64,000 nt of DNA, from positions 210,056 through 274,055 of the forward strand of contig JAVDPD010000004.1 of NCBI GenBank assembly GCA_031296935.1. Reading direction: 5' to 3'. The notes under the pieces are model-generated. The model was given only the letters and a program-made list of their open reading frames with translations. It was not told where the DNA came from and did not search any database. Shown here in pieces: positions 1-8,751 of the stretch; position 1 is the stretch's first letter; every line of letters begins with the position of its first letter. This DNA is from Cerasicoccus maritimus (GTDB lineage Bacteria; Verrucomicrobiota; Verrucomicrobiia; Opitutales; Cerasicoccaceae). The position numbers were made by a program, and so were the translations under genes.

Positions 1-497
1 TGTCGATCATGACGGCCTATGACTGGCCGGGCAACGTGCGCGAGTTGGAAAACCTCGTTTACCGCAGCGCCGTCGTCGCCGGTGGCGAAGCGATTCTCCG
101 CAAGGATTTGCCGGACGAGCTCCTGCATAAATTTAATGACATTCCTACTGGGGGCAGCGCGACGCCAGCTGTAGCAAAGCCAGATGCTGAAGGTCAAACG
201 CCGCCTCCCATGCCGGTGGGCGATGCCTCTCCAACCCAGGCGCAGAGCGCTCCTGCAGTCGTTCCTACTACTCCGATCGAAGCGGCAGTGTCCGGTAATT
301 TGCAGGATGCTTGCGATGCGCTTTACAAGATTCTACGTAAGGATACGGACGAAAATATCCTCAGCGAAATCGAGCGCGAGATGATCGTGCGCGCGCTCAA
401 GGAGTTTGAAGGTAACCAAGTGAAGACAGCCAAGCTGCTCGGCATCACTCGCGCCACCCTCCGCAAACGCATCGAACAACTCGACCTCAAAGTCTAG
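1..497 (+). CDS. sigma-54-dependent response regulator, C-terminal part (5' end outside window)
   Basis: The reading frame is open from the left edge, so only the C-terminal part is seen. It begins in the end of the AAA+ sigma-54 interaction module: YDWPGNVRELENLVYRS is the conserved WPGNVREL segment of NtrC-type activators. A Pro/Ala/Gln-rich linker of about 60 residues follows. The last ~45 residues form a Fis-type helix-turn-helix (IVRALKEFEGNQVKTAKLLG, then TRATLRKRI). Proteins of this kind bind upstream of -24/-12 promoters and use ATP to open RNA polymerase-sigma-54 complexes. Whether it has an N-terminal receiver domain cannot be seen. A sigma-54-like promoter lies upstream of the PII gene at 34.8 kb, but nothing links the two directly. 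Confidence 0.88.
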   Translation, partial: SIMTAYDWPGNVRELENLVYRSAVVAGGEAILRKDLPDELLHKFNDIPTGGSATPAVAKPDAEGQTPPPMPVGDASPTQAQSAPAVVPTTPIEAAVSGNLQDACDALYKILRKDTDENILSEIEREMIVRALKEFEGNQVKTAKLLGITRATLRKRIEQLDLKV

Positions 498-508
498 GCA
501 ACGTCCCG

Positions 509-523
509 GCAACGTCCCGTTGC
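509..523 (+). repeat. short hairpin with TCC loop (weak member of hairpin family)
   Basis: GCAACG-TCC-CGTTGC lies 12 bases after the stop codon of the response regulator and is preceded by a direct repeat of GGCAACGTCCC. The loop and the closing CG pair match those of the hairpin repeats at 15344, 20801 and 23552, but the GGTRGCG flank is missing. It may be a distant family member or an independent terminator-like hairpin. It is followed at 532 by a 19-bp palindrome. Confidence 0.4.
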
Positions 524-531
524 ATCGGTAG

Positions 532-550
532 ATTTTCGCATTGCGAAAAT
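532..550. repeat. 19-bp palindrome, copy 1
   Basis: ATTTTCGCA-T-TGCGAAAAT has perfect 9-base arms around one central base and lies 35 bases after a stop codon. It is preceded by GGTAG. The same design, with compensating changes in both arms, recurs at 20754 and 22396. The remaining intergenic DNA up to 757 holds the CTTTG palindromes and a CTTTAATC tract. Confidence 0.7.
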
Positions 551-603
551 GTGCGGCGAGGCATGTGTGGCTTTGCTTTGTTTGGCAGAGTGGATTTGTG
601 GGG

Positions 604-644
604 CAAAGCAACTTTGTAGTAGAAAGTCGCTTTGTAGTGCAAAG
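604..644. repeat. CTTTG-N5-CAAAG palindrome cluster
   Basis: Two units lie side by side: CTTTG-tagta-GAAAG (612-626, one mismatch) and CTTTG-tagtg-CAAAG (630-644). They are preceded by CAAAGCAACTTTG at 604-616. The same tandem pattern occurs at 58982-59014. They could be operators or mobile palindromic repeats. Confidence 0.5.
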
Positions 645-724
645 TTTGGAAGCTTTTAGAGTGGTTAGATTTGTTCTTCGTTGATTGTTTTTGGTGGTCC
701 GGTTGCTGCTTCGATTTCCCTTTT

Positions 725-750
725 TCCTTTAATCTTTTTCCTTTAATCTT
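725..750 (+). promoter_or_regulatory. CTTTAATCTT direct repeats ahead of queG
   Basis: Two copies of CCTTTAATCTT lie directly upstream of the queG start at 758, with no Shine-Dalgarno sequence between. Similar tracts precede trmB, the DUF4019 gene, obgE and alaS. The function is unknown; they could be translation-initiation enhancers, promoter elements or a spreading short repeat. Confidence 0.4.
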
Positions 751-757
751 CCCCACC

Positions 758-1765
758 ATGTCCGAGATCAAGGAACGTCTGCGCGCGCTAGCTGAAGCCG
801 AGGGTTTCGATGCTTTTGGTGTTGCGCCGGTGGATGTTTCGTTGCGCAGAGACTATTACTTGGAGTGGATTGCGGGTGGGCAGCATGGGGAGATGTCTTG
901 GTTGGAGCGGAATAATGATCGTCGTTTGGTTCCAGAGAATATCATTCCAGAGGCGCGGAGCATTATTTGCGTGGGGCTGAATTACTACCAGCCTGAGCCT
1001 GCGCGCCGTGGGCGCATTGCGAAATACGCACTCGGTAAGGATTACCACAAAACGATCACCAAGAAGCTGAAGCGAATTTGCCTCGTTATGCGGGACGAGC
1101 TTGGCAGCGCGCAGCGTCCATATGTCGATACCGGCCCGGTGATGGAAAAACCCATTGCCGAGCAGGCTGGGTTGGGGTGGCAAGGGAAGAGCACGATTTT
1201 ACTAAACCGCGAAAACGGGACTTGGCTTTTTCTCGGTTTTATTTTCACGACGCTCGAGCTGCCGGCCGACGAGCCGGCGCGCGGTCACTGCGGCACGTGT
1301 ACCCGCTGTATCGACGCCTGCCCGACCGGAGCGATCACTGGTCCCTATCAACTCGATGCACGTCGCTGCATTTCCTATTTGACGATTGAGCATAAGGGCG
1401 CAATCCCGCATGAATACAGGCGGGCGATCGGTGATCGTATTTACGGCTGCGACGAATGTCTGGATGTTTGCCCGTGGAATCGCTGGGCCAAGGTGACGCG
1501 AGAGGCGAAGTTTGCGCCGCGGGATTATCCCGACTTGCGCGTCATGCTTGATTGGGATGAGGCGGACTTTACTGAAGCCTTTGCTGGAACACCGATTAAG
1601 CGCTCGGGGCTGAGTCGCTGGCGTCGCAATGTGTGTGTCGCACTGGGGAATGTCGGTGATGCTGAAGATTTGCCGTCGCTACAGCGGATCGCCAGTTCGG
1701 ATGACGCGCTAGCAGCCGAGCATGCCAGCTGGGCGATTGCGGAGATTGAATCGCGCGACGTTTAG
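758..1765 (+). CDS. queG: epoxyqueuosine reductase QueG
   Basis: QueG catalyses the last step of queuosine synthesis, cobalamin-dependent reduction of epoxyqueuosine in the wobble position of tRNAs with GUN anticodons. The 335-residue protein has the expected parts. An N-terminal cobalamin-binding domain includes the conserved run VDTGPVMEKPIAEQAGLGW near residues 121-140. Two [4Fe-4S] cysteine clusters follow, CGTCTRCIDACPTGA near 178 and CDECLDVCPWN near 231. A short HEAT-like C-terminal end contains AAEHASWAIAEIE. The ATG at 758 is chosen because the in-frame extension upstream is low-complexity (FPFSFNLFPL) and has no family similarity. It is monocistronic as far as can be seen, with short gaps on both sides. 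Confidence 0.95.
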   Translation: MSEIKERLRALAEAEGFDAFGVAPVDVSLRRDYYLEWIAGGQHGEMSWLERNNDRRLVPENIIPEARSIICVGLNYYQPEPARRGRIAKYALGKDYHKTITKKLKRICLVMRDELGSAQRPYVDTGPVMEKPIAEQAGLGWQGKSTILLNRENGTWLFLGFIFTTLELPADEPARGHCGTCTRCIDACPTGAITGPYQLDARRCISYLTIEHKGAIPHEYRRAIGDRIYGCDECLDVCPWNRWAKVTREAKFAPRDYPDLRVMLDWDEADFTEAFAGTPIKRSGLSRWRRNVCVALGNVGDAEDLPSLQRIASSDDALAAEHASWAIAEIESRDV

Positions 1766-1817
1766 TGATTTAGGGAAAATACTTTTAAATTAGGACAGTA
1801 GGTGGTAGCTTGTTCCC

Positions 1818-2078
1818 ATGAGCTTCCCTTTTGAGCTTGGCCCGGGGTTAGTCGCGATCATTGCGATTGTCGAAACCATCTGGTTGTTCGCGGTGGTGTG
1901 CCACACACGGGAGAATGACATGCGCGACGTTGATAAGATTTGCTGGATGGTCGTGTTGTGCACATTGAATGTGGTTGGCTTGGTGCTGTATATTCTCTTT
2001 GCGCCCTTTGCCGTGCGTAGTTTTCGCGAGGCGAAGCGTGTGAAGCCGCCGGAAAAAGAAGGGCTGTTTGAAATCTAA
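1818..2078 (+). CDS. small membrane protein, PLDc_N-like
   Basis: An 86-residue protein with two hydrophobic segments, about residues 8-28 and 42-64, separated by a charged loop (TRENDMRDVDK). The pattern of a W/V-rich second helix after a charged loop, ending in LYILFAPF, resembles the PLDc_N domain found at the N-terminus of cardiolipin synthases and as stand-alone small proteins. No catalytic residues are present. The C-terminal tail is basic, which suggests it faces the cytoplasm. It follows queG at 52 bases on the same strand. The family call is tentative; that it is an integral membrane protein is clear. Confidence 0.6.
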   Translation: MSFPFELGPGLVAIIAIVETIWLFAVVCHTRENDMRDVDKICWMVVLCTLNVVGLVLYILFAPFAVRSFREAKRVKPPEKEGLFEI

Positions 2079-2393
2079 CGCCTGAATTTTTTGCTGAAAT
2101 TGTAGTAAGTGCCCTGAAGATCAAACGATAAGATTATCGAATTACGAGGCATGCTGTAGGACCTAGGTCCAGTTTTTGGAAGCGATGGCGCCTAGATCGC
2201 GTAGGCGTCGTCATTTCGCGCTGGGGTGTTTTTGAGAATTGTATCTCAAGTTTTCATGAAGGAGGCGGCATATTTTTCATTTTCGACGACTCCCCTACCC
2301 TTTGGAGTGAAAAATGTGCATCTGTGCTCGGTTGAAGGTTGAGGATTTTTGTAAAGGCTGGTTCTGTTGGTAGGTGTGAACGGTAACCCCGCG
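2079..2393. other. intergenic region with palindromes
   Basis: No convincing gene was found here. The region holds CGATAA-GA-TTATCG at 2126-2139, the perfect palindrome GGACCTAGGTCC at 2159-2170, and a longer hairpin near 2275-2312 with TTTTTCA and TGAAAAA outer arms and an ACTCC/GGAGT inner stem. These may serve transcription termination of the upstream gene or regulation of the downstream one. Confidence 0.4.
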
Positions 2394-2834
2394 ATGACTT
2401 CTGATACAACGCCACAGAGCGATGTCCCCGAACACACGCTCAAGGGTCTGCGCTACACGCGGGCGATTGGTGTGGCGACGGGCGTGTTTCTTGTTGGGTG
2501 GATTCCGTTCAACGCCGCACGTTGGATGGGCCAAGCGCCGACGGGCTTGCTGGAGTTTGAGGCATTCTATTTTTGCCTGTTTGGCGGCATGTTGATGCTG
2601 CCTTGGTCGCGCATTGCAGCACCAAAGTTATGGCGCGCGCTCTTCATTTCTCTCTGTGTTCTCACGGTGGGCTTCGGCTTTCTGATGGTGATCGACCTGA
2701 TGTTTCTCTACATTTTGGCGGCGAATGCTGGGCAAAAAGTTGCGCCGCCTGCGTTCCAAAGCATGCTTTTGTTCGCCGCGTTGATCCAGGCACCGACCGT
2801 GTATTTCGTGCGCAAACCGCATGCACTGAATTGA
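2394..2834 (+). CDS. hypothetical membrane protein
   Basis: A protein of about 146 residues with four predicted membrane segments, beginning with TRAIGVATGVFLVGWIPF, then LLEFEAFYFCLFGGMLML, a long hydrophobic stretch around ALFISLCVLTVGFGF to LYILAAN, and AFQSMLLFAALIQAPTVYF. The first ~20 residues are polar and Thr/Ser-rich. ATG 2394 is preferred over the in-frame TTG at 2367 because the extra residues add nothing recognisable. I do not recognise the family. It lies upstream of recA but is separated from it by a promoter-like region. Confidence 0.6.
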   Translation: MTSDTTPQSDVPEHTLKGLRYTRAIGVATGVFLVGWIPFNAARWMGQAPTGLLEFEAFYFCLFGGMLMLPWSRIAAPKLWRALFISLCVLTVGFGFLMVIDLMFLYILAANAGQKVAPPAFQSMLLFAALIQAPTVYFVRKPHALN

Positions 2835-2879
2835 CTTCTCGTTCCTAAGTGTTGATAGTCATGCACATAAAAATATGTG
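2831..2879 (+). promoter_or_regulatory. possible recA promoter and operator-like inverted repeat
   Basis: TTGACT (2831-2836) and GATAGT (2854-2859) are separated by 17 bases and resemble a -35/-10 pair. Just downstream is the inverted repeat CACATA-AAAA-TATGTG (2864-2879), in the right place for an operator controlling recA. A LexA-type role would fit recA but the sequence does not prove it. The recA start is about 95 bases further on. Confidence 0.35.
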
Positions 2880-2974
2880 AACAAGTTGCCACAATGAACT
2901 TGCGTCACCGATTGAAACCTGCTTTTCTCTCTCGATAAACAAATTTAATAAATAACCAACTACACGCATAATCC

Positions 2975-4057
2975 ATGGCCGCAAAGAAATCCACGAAAAC
3001 TCCCACTCCCGACAAGCGCGATAATAAGGCGCTCGACCTGGCAATCTCCGCCATTAACAAGCAGTTTGGCGATGGTGCCATCATGAAGCTTGGCGAGGCA
3101 GCGAAGAAGAATATTGATGTCATATCGACCGGCTCGGTCGCGCTCGATCTGGCTTTGGGCGTGGGCGGTTTGCCCAAGGGCCGCATCTGTGAGATCTATG
3201 GCCCGGAGTCTTCGGGTAAGACGACCTTCTGTTTGAGCGTCATTGCGGAGTGCCAACGCCAAGGTGGCAACGCGGTCTTTGTGGACGTGGAGCACGCGCT
3301 CGATCCTCGCTATGCCAAGATCGTTGGTGTGGATTTGGAGAACCTGATGGTGGCGCAGCCGGAGTCCGGTGAGGACGCCTTGAATATCACCGAGACGCTG
3401 ATTCGCTCCGGCGCGGTGGACATCATCGTGGTTGACTCGGTCGCAGCATTGGTCTCCAAGAACGAGCTCGATGGCCAGTTTGGCGACTCGACGGTTGGCC
3501 TACAGGCCCGTATGATGAGCCAGGCGATGCGCCGTTTGACCGCTGCGATCAACCGCACGCAGTGCATTGCGCTCTTTACGAACCAGATTCGTGAGAAGAT
3601 CGGCGTCATGTTTGGTAGCCCGGAGACGACTCCTGGTGGCCGCGCGCTGAAGTTCTTCTCCTCCGTTCGCATGGACATCCGCCGTATTGGCCAGATCAAG
3701 GCGACTGACGGTTCTGTGATTGGCAACCGCACCCGCCTCAAGGTCGTGAAAAACAAGGTGGCTCCGCCCTTCACCGAGTGCGAATTCGACATTATGTATA
3801 ACGAGGGTATCTCTCGCACGGGCTCGATTCTCGACCTCGGTATTGAGCACAAGTTACTCGAAAAGAAGGGCGCCTGGATCAGCTACAAGGGGGATCTCAT
3901 CGGCCAGGGCCGAGAAAATGCGAAGGAATACCTCGGGCAGCACCCGGAAATTATGCAGGAAATCACTGATACCATTCTTGGTAAGGTGGAGGTGCATGGC
4001 GGGGATGCGATCGGCACGGACGGCGATAATCCTGATCTGCTTGACGGGAAGGAGTAG
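2975..4057 (+). CDS. recA: recombinase RecA
   Basis: RecA forms filaments on single-stranded DNA, drives homologous strand exchange and promotes LexA self-cleavage. The 360-residue length is normal. Walker [11 protein letters not shown] lies near residues 73-82, and the Walker B-like strand [10 protein letters not shown] near 150. The L1/L2 DNA-binding loops are present (QAMRRL, then [20 protein letters not shown]). A lysine-rich N-terminal stretch ([15 protein letters not shown]) precedes the fold and an acidic C-terminal tail ends it, as is usual. A strong terminator follows, so recA appears to be a single-gene transcript. Confidence 0.98.
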   Translation: MAAKKSTKTPTPDKRDNKALDLAISAINKQFGDGAIMKLGEAAKKNIDVISTGSVALDLALGVGGLPKGRICEIYGPESSGKTTFCLSVIAECQRQGGNAVFVDVEHALDPRYAKIVGVDLENLMVAQPESGEDALNITETLIRSGAVDIIVVDSVAALVSKNELDGQFGDSTVGLQARMMSQAMRRLTAAINRTQCIALFTNQIREKIGVMFGSPETTPGGRALKFFSSVRMDIRRIGQIKATDGSVIGNRTRLKVVKNKVAPPFTECEFDIMYNEGISRTGSILDLGIEHKLLEKKGAWISYKGDLIGQGRENAKEYLGQHPEIMQEITDTILGKVEVHGGDAIGTDGDNPDLLDGKE

Positions 4058-4080
4058 ACTTTTCTTTAAAGCATTCTTCG

Positions 4081-4124
4081 ATGACGGCAATTCTGAACGA
4101 AATGGATTGCCGTCATTTTGTTTC
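4081..4124 (+). terminator. intrinsic terminator after recA
   Basis: A perfect 11-base stem, ATGACGGCAAT (4081-4091) with ATTGCCGTCAT (4106-4116), with a 14-base loop and a T-rich tail (TTTGTTTC). It starts 24 bases after the recA stop codon. Confidence 0.8.
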
Positions 4125-4142
4125 TAGGTTAAATATTTCATC

Positions 4143-4457
4143 ATGAACGCAGTCGCAAGTAACCATCCATTTCAGCTGAATCCCCGGCCAGATCCGTGGT
4201 TTTTGCCGATGATGCTTGCGCCCAGTTTTTACGTCATGTTGAGCTTTGGTGTTTTCTGGGGCACTGGAAATGCGATCCTCTGCTCCCCTGCCCTGCTTTT
4301 GGTCGTCAGTATGTTTGTGTTGGTGTATTGTGGCCGCGGAATTTATAAGCAGCGCGGTCAGCCCTTGCATCGCCAGGTGTGCCATTTCTGTGCGCTGGTG
4401 CTTTTGGTTTACCTGCAATTATTGCTCCCACGCCTGTGGGGGTGGCCGGTAAATTAA
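4143..4457 (+). CDS. small hypothetical membrane protein
   Basis: A 104-residue protein with three hydrophobic segments: PMMLAPSFYVMLSFGVFWG, ALLLVVSMFVLVYCG and CHFCALVLLVYLQLLLP. The loops contain basic residues (RGIYKQRGQPLHR). The family is not recognised. It lies between the recA terminator and mnmE, 65 bases before the latter, on the same strand. It may be a real small gene, but no conserved motif supports a function. Confidence 0.5.
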   Translation: MNAVASNHPFQLNPRPDPWFLPMMLAPSFYVMLSFGVFWGTGNAILCSPALLLVVSMFVLVYCGRGIYKQRGQPLHRQVCHFCALVLLVYLQLLLPRLWGWPVN

Positions 4458-4522
4458 ACGCTGGCACGTGTGAAGTCCGTTTTTGCGTGAACTTTTCGCC
4501 TGCGCTGCTTTAATGCCGCGCC

Positions 4523-5881
4523 ATGCCTTTAGGTGAAACCATCGTCGCTCCAGCCACGCCTTACGGAGAGTCCGCGCTCGCCGTTGTGCGCGTGTCTGGA
4601 CCACTCTGTCCGCAGTTGGCGGCGGACTGTTTGGGCTCGGAATTGGTCCAAAACCCGCGTTTGGCGCATTTGCGTGATTACAAGTCGCTGTCTGGCAAAG
4701 TGTTAGACGGCTGCTTGGCGCTGTATTTTGCAGATAAGCGCAGTTATACTGGCGAACCGTCCCTGGAGCTGTCGCTGCATGGCAACCCGCTGATTGTGCA
4801 GGCGGTGGTTGAGGACTTGCTGGCGCGCGGGTGCCGCATGGCCGAACCTGGGGAGTTTACGCGCACGGCATTCCTGAATGGCAAGCTGGACCTGAGTCAG
4901 GCCGAGGCGGTGACGGATCTCATCTCCGCGCGAAGCGAGAAGGCGCTTCAGGTTGCGCAGCGCCAACTGGATGGATCCATTGGTCGCCGCATGTCGGCGA
5001 TGACGGATCGCTTGCTGGAGATCATAGCTGGAGTCGAGGCTTACATTGATTTCCCCGAAGAGGATTTGCCGCCCGAGGATCAGGCGGGCCCGGTTGCTGG
5101 TCTGGCCACCCTTTCTCAGGAGCTCGGCGAACTCATCGAAACCAGCCATTATAAGACGCTGCTGCACGAGGGTATTCGCACGGTGATCATGGGCGAGCCC
5201 AATGCGGGCAAGAGCAGCCTGTTGAATGCGCTTACGGGCGAAGACCGCGCGATTGTCAGCGCTGAGCCCGGCACGACGCGTGACTTCCTGACCGAGCGTG
5301 TGATGATCGGTAGCTATGGCCTTCAGTTGGTTGATACGGCTGGCATTCGTGAGTCGCAGGGTGATATTGAGCGTCAGGGTATCGAGCGCACGCTCAAGCA
5401 GATCAAAGGCGCGGACTTCTTGCTCGTAGTCGTGGACCAGTCGGTTCCCCCACCCCATTTCCCGGAAGCTGTTGAGGCGCGCCTTGCCGAGCACCGTGTG
5501 CTCGTAGTGGAGAACAAAACGGATTTGCCGCCCCACCCGACTTTTCAAGACGTCCTTCCGGGGCATCCGCGGGTGCGTGTGTCGTTGGCTCAAGGCATTG
5601 CTCTGGATGAGCTGCGCACGAAGATTGCAGAAACCTTGGAGGCGGACCGCGTGGTTCCAGCTGCGGATGACCTGATGGTCTCGGCGCGTCATGCGGATGC
5701 GTTGTCACGTGCACGTGCCTCGATTGATGGAGCCAGAGCGGGTTTGCGAGACGACATCCCGGCCGAGCTGGCTGCTGCGGGTCTGCGGGATGCGCTGGCT
5801 GGCTTTGGTGAAGTCATTGGAAAAGTCGACAACGAGGATATGCTCGATAAGCTCTTCGCTAACTTTTGTATCGGAAAATGA
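4523..5881 (+). CDS. mnmE: tRNA modification GTPase MnmE
   Basis: MnmE works with MnmG to place the (carboxymethyl)aminomethyl group on U34 of certain tRNAs. The 452-residue protein has three parts. The N-terminal tetrahydrofolate-binding domain contains the motif [15 protein letters not shown]. An inserted G domain has a P-loop [12 protein letters not shown] near 223, DTAGIRE near 270 and NKTD near 331. The helical domain ends in the invariant FCIGK, whose Cys is the catalytic thiol. Its stop overlaps the mnmG start (ATGA), so the two are probably translationally coupled. The upstream leader contains a single CTTTAAT but no clear ribosome-binding site. Confidence 0.97.
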   Translation: MPLGETIVAPATPYGESALAVVRVSGPLCPQLAADCLGSELVQNPRLAHLRDYKSLSGKVLDGCLALYFADKRSYTGEPSLELSLHGNPLIVQAVVEDLLARGCRMAEPGEFTRTAFLNGKLDLSQAEAVTDLISARSEKALQVAQRQLDGSIGRRMSAMTDRLLEIIAGVEAYIDFPEEDLPPEDQAGPVAGLATLSQELGELIETSHYKTLLHEGIRTVIMGEPNAGKSSLLNALTGEDRAIVSAEPGTTRDFLTERVMIGSYGLQLVDTAGIRESQGDIERQGIERTLKQIKGADFLLVVVDQSVPPPHFPEAVEARLAEHRVLVVENKTDLPPHPTFQDVLPGHPRVRVSLAQGIALDELRTKIAETLEADRVVPAADDLMVSARHADALSRARASIDGARAGLRDDIPAELAAAGLRDALAGFGEVIGKVDNEDMLDKLFANFCIGK

Positions 5882-7809
5882 AGCCACCGCTCAAATTTGG
5901 ACCCAACCAACCCTACGATGTTATTGTTTGTGGCGCCGGCCACGCTGGCTGCGAAGCGGCACTAGCGGCAGCACGCCGTGGTGCCGATGCGCTGCTGCTG
6001 ACGGGTAACGTCGACACCATTGGCCAAATGAGCTGCAACCCGGCTATCGGTGGCCAGGCAAAGGGGCATATGGTTCGCGAGATTGATGCACTTGGCGGCG
6101 AGATGGGCGTCAATACCGACACAACCGCGATTCAGTTTCGCTTGCTTAATGCATCCAAGGGGCCGGCGGTTCAGGCTCCGCGCGCGCAGTGCGACAAGAA
6201 GGCTTATCAGTTTCGCTTGAAGCACGTCGTGGAGTTGCAGCCGAGCCTGACTCTGTTTCAGGCAATGGTTGAGGGACTCATCTTCGAGGGCGACCGCGTA
6301 ATCGGGGTGAAGACCAGCTTCGGCGTCGAGTTCTACGGCAAGACGGTGGTCGTAACGACAGGCACTTTTCTACGCGGTTTGATGCACATCGGCAATCAGA
6401 AGAATGAAGGTGGGCGCTTGGGCGACTTCTCCGCACGCGGCCTTTCTGGTAGCTTTCTAGAGGCAGGCATCGAGCTTCAGCGTTTGAAGACCGGCACGCC
6501 GCCGCGTATCCTCGGCTCTAGTATCGATTTCTCGCAATGCGAGCGCCAGGATGGCGATGCGGACCCGACCTTGTTTGGCTTTTACGATACTCGACTCGGC
6601 GATGAAATGTTCCACGTGGAACAATTGCCTCAGGATTCTGTTGCGGTCGAAGCATTGTTCCACGTGGAACATTCGGGCCAGCGAAAGATGGGTTGGCAGC
6701 CGGGGCAGGATCAGGTGAGCTGCTGGACCACGGAGACAACCGAGGGCACGGCGGACGCAGTCCGGAGCAATCTGCATCGCTCGGCGCTTTACGCAGGCGA
6801 GATCGAAGGGGTGGGGCCGCGGTATTGCCCAAGCATCGAGGACAAGTTTGTTAAGTTTGCCGACAAGGCCACGCACAAGGTTTACCTGGAGCCCGAAGGC
6901 CGCCACACTGACGAGTGGTATGTGAACGGCGTGAGCACGAGCCTACCGTTCGATGTGCAGTTGGAGATGATGCGCAGCATCCGTGGTTTGGAGAATGTCG
7001 TCATGCTGCGACCGGCCTATGCCGTCGAGTATGACTTCGCACCGCCGACGCAGCTGTTCCCGTCGCTTGAATCGAAGAAGGTCGAGGGCCTGTTCTTTGC
7101 TGGCCAGATCAATGGCACCTCGGGGTATGAGGAGGCGGCAGGGCAGGGACTCGTTGCTGGCGTGAATGCCGTGGCGAAGATCCGCGGTGAGGAGCCGCTG
7201 GTCATTGGACGGGATGAGGCTTACATTGGCGTGCTGATTGACGACCTGGTGACTAAGGGCACCCGCGAGCCATACCGCATGTTTACCAGCCGCGCCGAGC
7301 ATCGGCTCTTGTTTAATCACGGGAGCGCGGAGATTCGACTGCTCGACAAGATTAAGCAGTTTGGCTTGGTGGAAGCCGAGCGTTTGGCGCGGATTGAGGC
7401 CAAGGCTGAGGCGGTGCGCTTCTGGATGCAGGAGCTGGAGCGCGTCCGAATCAAGGGCGGCCTGGCGGGGGATATGGTCCGTAAGCATGATGATCTTTCG
7501 CAGGTGGAGTTGCCGCCAAATTTCCTGGCTCTCAGCGAGCCGATTCAGCGCGAGACACTTTACCGCGTGAAATACAAGGGCTACCTGGATCGCGAGGAGA
7601 AGCACATTGCCCGGCTCCGTAATCTAGAGAAGGTGAGGGTGCCGCGCGATCTCGATTTTCTGGAGGTGAGGGGGCTGCGCAAGGAAAGCGCACTGAAGCT
7701 CAACGAGGTGAAGCCTGCCACGCTGGCGCAGGCTGGTCGCATCAGCGGAGTGAATCCGGCGGATATCAGCCTTTTGTTGGTCGCTTTGCAGTCTGGCGCA
7801 TTGAAGTGA
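5878..7809 (+). CDS. mnmG: tRNA uridine 5-carboxymethylaminomethyl modification enzyme MnmG (GidA)
   Basis: MnmG is the FAD-dependent partner of MnmE in wobble-uridine modification. The ATG at 5878 overlaps the mnmE stop by four bases. The dinucleotide-binding motif [20 protein letters not shown] lies at the N-terminus, followed by the family motifs [20 protein letters not shown] and [25 protein letters not shown] and the helical C-terminal tRNA/MnmE-binding domain close the protein (643 residues). Between about residues 244 and 275 there is an extra segment with two FHVE(Q/H) motifs. These are the translations of two parS-like sites embedded in the coding sequence, in a region of the protein that probably tolerates a surface loop. 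Confidence 0.97.
   Translation: MKPPLKFGPNQPYDVIVCGAGHAGCEAALAAARRGADALLLTGNVDTIGQMSCNPAIGGQAKGHMVREIDALGGEMGVNTDTTAIQFRLLNASKGPAVQAPRAQCDKKAYQFRLKHVVELQPSLTLFQAMVEGLIFEGDRVIGVKTSFGVEFYGKTVVVTTGTFLRGLMHIGNQKNEGGRLGDFSARGLSGSFLEAGIELQRLKTGTPPRILGSSIDFSQCERQDGDADPTLFGFYDTRLGDEMFHVEQLPQDSVAVEALFHVEHSGQRKMGWQPGQDQVSCWTTETTEGTADAVRSNLHRSALYAGEIEGVGPRYCPSIEDKFVKFADKATHKVYLEPEGRHTDEWYVNGVSTSLPFDVQLEMMRSIRGLENVVMLRPAYAVEYDFAPPTQLFPSLESKKVEGLFFAGQINGTSGYEEAAGQGLVAGVNAVAKIRGEEPLVIGRDEAYIGVLIDDLVTKGTREPYRMFTSRAEHRLLFNHGSAEIRLLDKIKQFGLVEAERLARIEAKAEAVRFWMQELERVRIKGGLAGDMVRKHDDLSQVELPPNFLALSEPIQRETLYRVKYKGYLDREEKHIARLRNLEKVRVPRDLDFLEVRGLRKESALKLNEVKPATLAQAGRISGVNPADISLLLVALQSGALK
6608..6623. promoter_or_regulatory. 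parS-like ParB-binding site 1 (inside mnmG)
   Basis: TGTTCCACGTGGAACA is a perfect 16-base palindrome and matches the bacterial centromere consensus recognised by ParB/Spo0J. It lies in frame within mnmG, read as FHVEQ. ParB loads here and spreads to build the partition complex, usually near the chromosome origin. The parA/parB genes are not in the window. Confidence 0.85.
6656..6671. promoter_or_regulatory. parS-like ParB-binding site 2 (inside mnmG)
   Basis: An identical perfect palindrome TGTTCCACGTGGAACA, 48 bases (start to start) after the first and in the same reading frame of mnmG (FHVEH). Two identical sites this close are very unlikely by chance and support a real parS cluster. Confidence 0.85.
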
Positions 7810-8037
7810 TTGGCGTGTAGTTTTGCGTCGAAATGCGGCGATTTAGGGGTTGGAATCGTCGTAACATGTCCGTAGCTTGTCTGTAACAGAGAATTTGCTA
7901 AGCGAAAATGGGCGACTAAGCTGCTCTACAAGAGGCACTTGTGGATTTGGTTGAGTCGCTTTTGTGGCCGTTTTGAGGCGGTTGTAACTTTCGTTATTGG
8001 CCAGATACATTCGATTCTCCTATTTCAAAAGGCAATT
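7810..8037 (+). other. leader region of the phoBR-like operon
   Basis: No gene was seen. The region contains three spaced GTAAC words (CGTAACATG near 7860, CTGTAACAG near 7880 and TTGTAACTT near 7983). These loosely recall the repeated half-sites of Pho boxes, so autoregulation is possible, but the match is weak. The frame of the response regulator is open upstream through this DNA; that part has no receiver-domain similarity. Confidence 0.25.
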
Positions 8038-8739
8038 ATGAGCCAGGAAGGTGAAAAAAGCATACTTGTTGTCGATGATGAACCCGATGTCACCGAACTG
8101 GTGGAGTATAAACTTCGCCAGGCAGGGTTTAGGGTCGCGACGATTAACGATCCGCTTTTGATCATGGGCACGGCGCGGGAATTCCAACCGGACCTGATCA
8201 TACTCGATATCATGATGCCGGAACTGAGCGGCATCCAGATTTGCCGGATGTTGCGTGCAGACCCCAGCATGTGCGATATCCCGATCGTGTTCCTCACGGC
8301 GCGCGGCGAGGCTGAAGATCGTGTGAAGGGGCTGGAGACTGGTGCGGACGACTACATCGGCAAGCCCTTTGATTCGCGTGAGTTGCTGCTGCGCGTTTCG
8401 GCGGTGCTGCGTCGCGTGGAGCGGCCCACTGAAGAGCCGGGTAGTACGCTGAGTATTTCGAACATCACCCTCGACATTGAGAAGCACCGCTTGACCTTGT
8501 CTGGTAAGCCCGTTGAGTTGACCGCTACTGAGTTCAAGCTGCTGCGCTTGCTGATGGAGCGCAAGGGGCGGGTGCAGAGCCGCGAGCATTTGCTGGTCAA
8601 CGTTTGGAATTACGAGGCCGACATTGAAACGCGCACGGTGGACACTCACATTCGCCGCTTACGGGAAAAGCTAGGCTCCGAGGCAGGAATTATTGAAACG
8701 GTTCGTGGGGTCGGCTACCGTGCGGTTGATGGGCAGTAG
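8038..8739 (+). CDS. OmpR/PhoB-family response regulator
   Basis: A DNA-binding response regulator of 233 residues. The N-terminal receiver domain starts at once after the chosen ATG (ILVVDDEPDV). The phosphoacceptor Asp is in LIILDIMMPE near residue 55, followed by the conserved Thr in VFLTARGE and Lys in GKPFDSREL near 108. The C-terminal winged helix has the OmpR-type signature, ending in DTHIRRLREKLG and VRGVGYR. PhoB, controlling phosphate uptake, is the closest well-known member, and the adjacent kinase is PhoR-like. The sequence alone does not prove a phosphate role. The gene ends 12 bases before the kinase. Confidence 0.93.
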   Translation: MSQEGEKSILVVDDEPDVTELVEYKLRQAGFRVATINDPLLIMGTAREFQPDLIILDIMMPELSGIQICRMLRADPSMCDIPIVFLTARGEAEDRVKGLETGADDYIGKPFDSRELLLRVSAVLRRVERPTEEPGSTLSISNITLDIEKHRLTLSGKPVELTATEFKLLRLLMERKGRVQSREHLLVNVWNYEADIETRTVDTHIRRLREKLGSEAGIIETVRGVGYRAVDGQ

Positions 8740-8751
8740 CCCGCACCGTTC

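Noticed and set aside
7855-7990. Pho box upstream of the PhoB-like gene
   Set aside because: The GTAAC words are spaced irregularly and do not form the 11-base direct repeats required. Noted in the leader region only.
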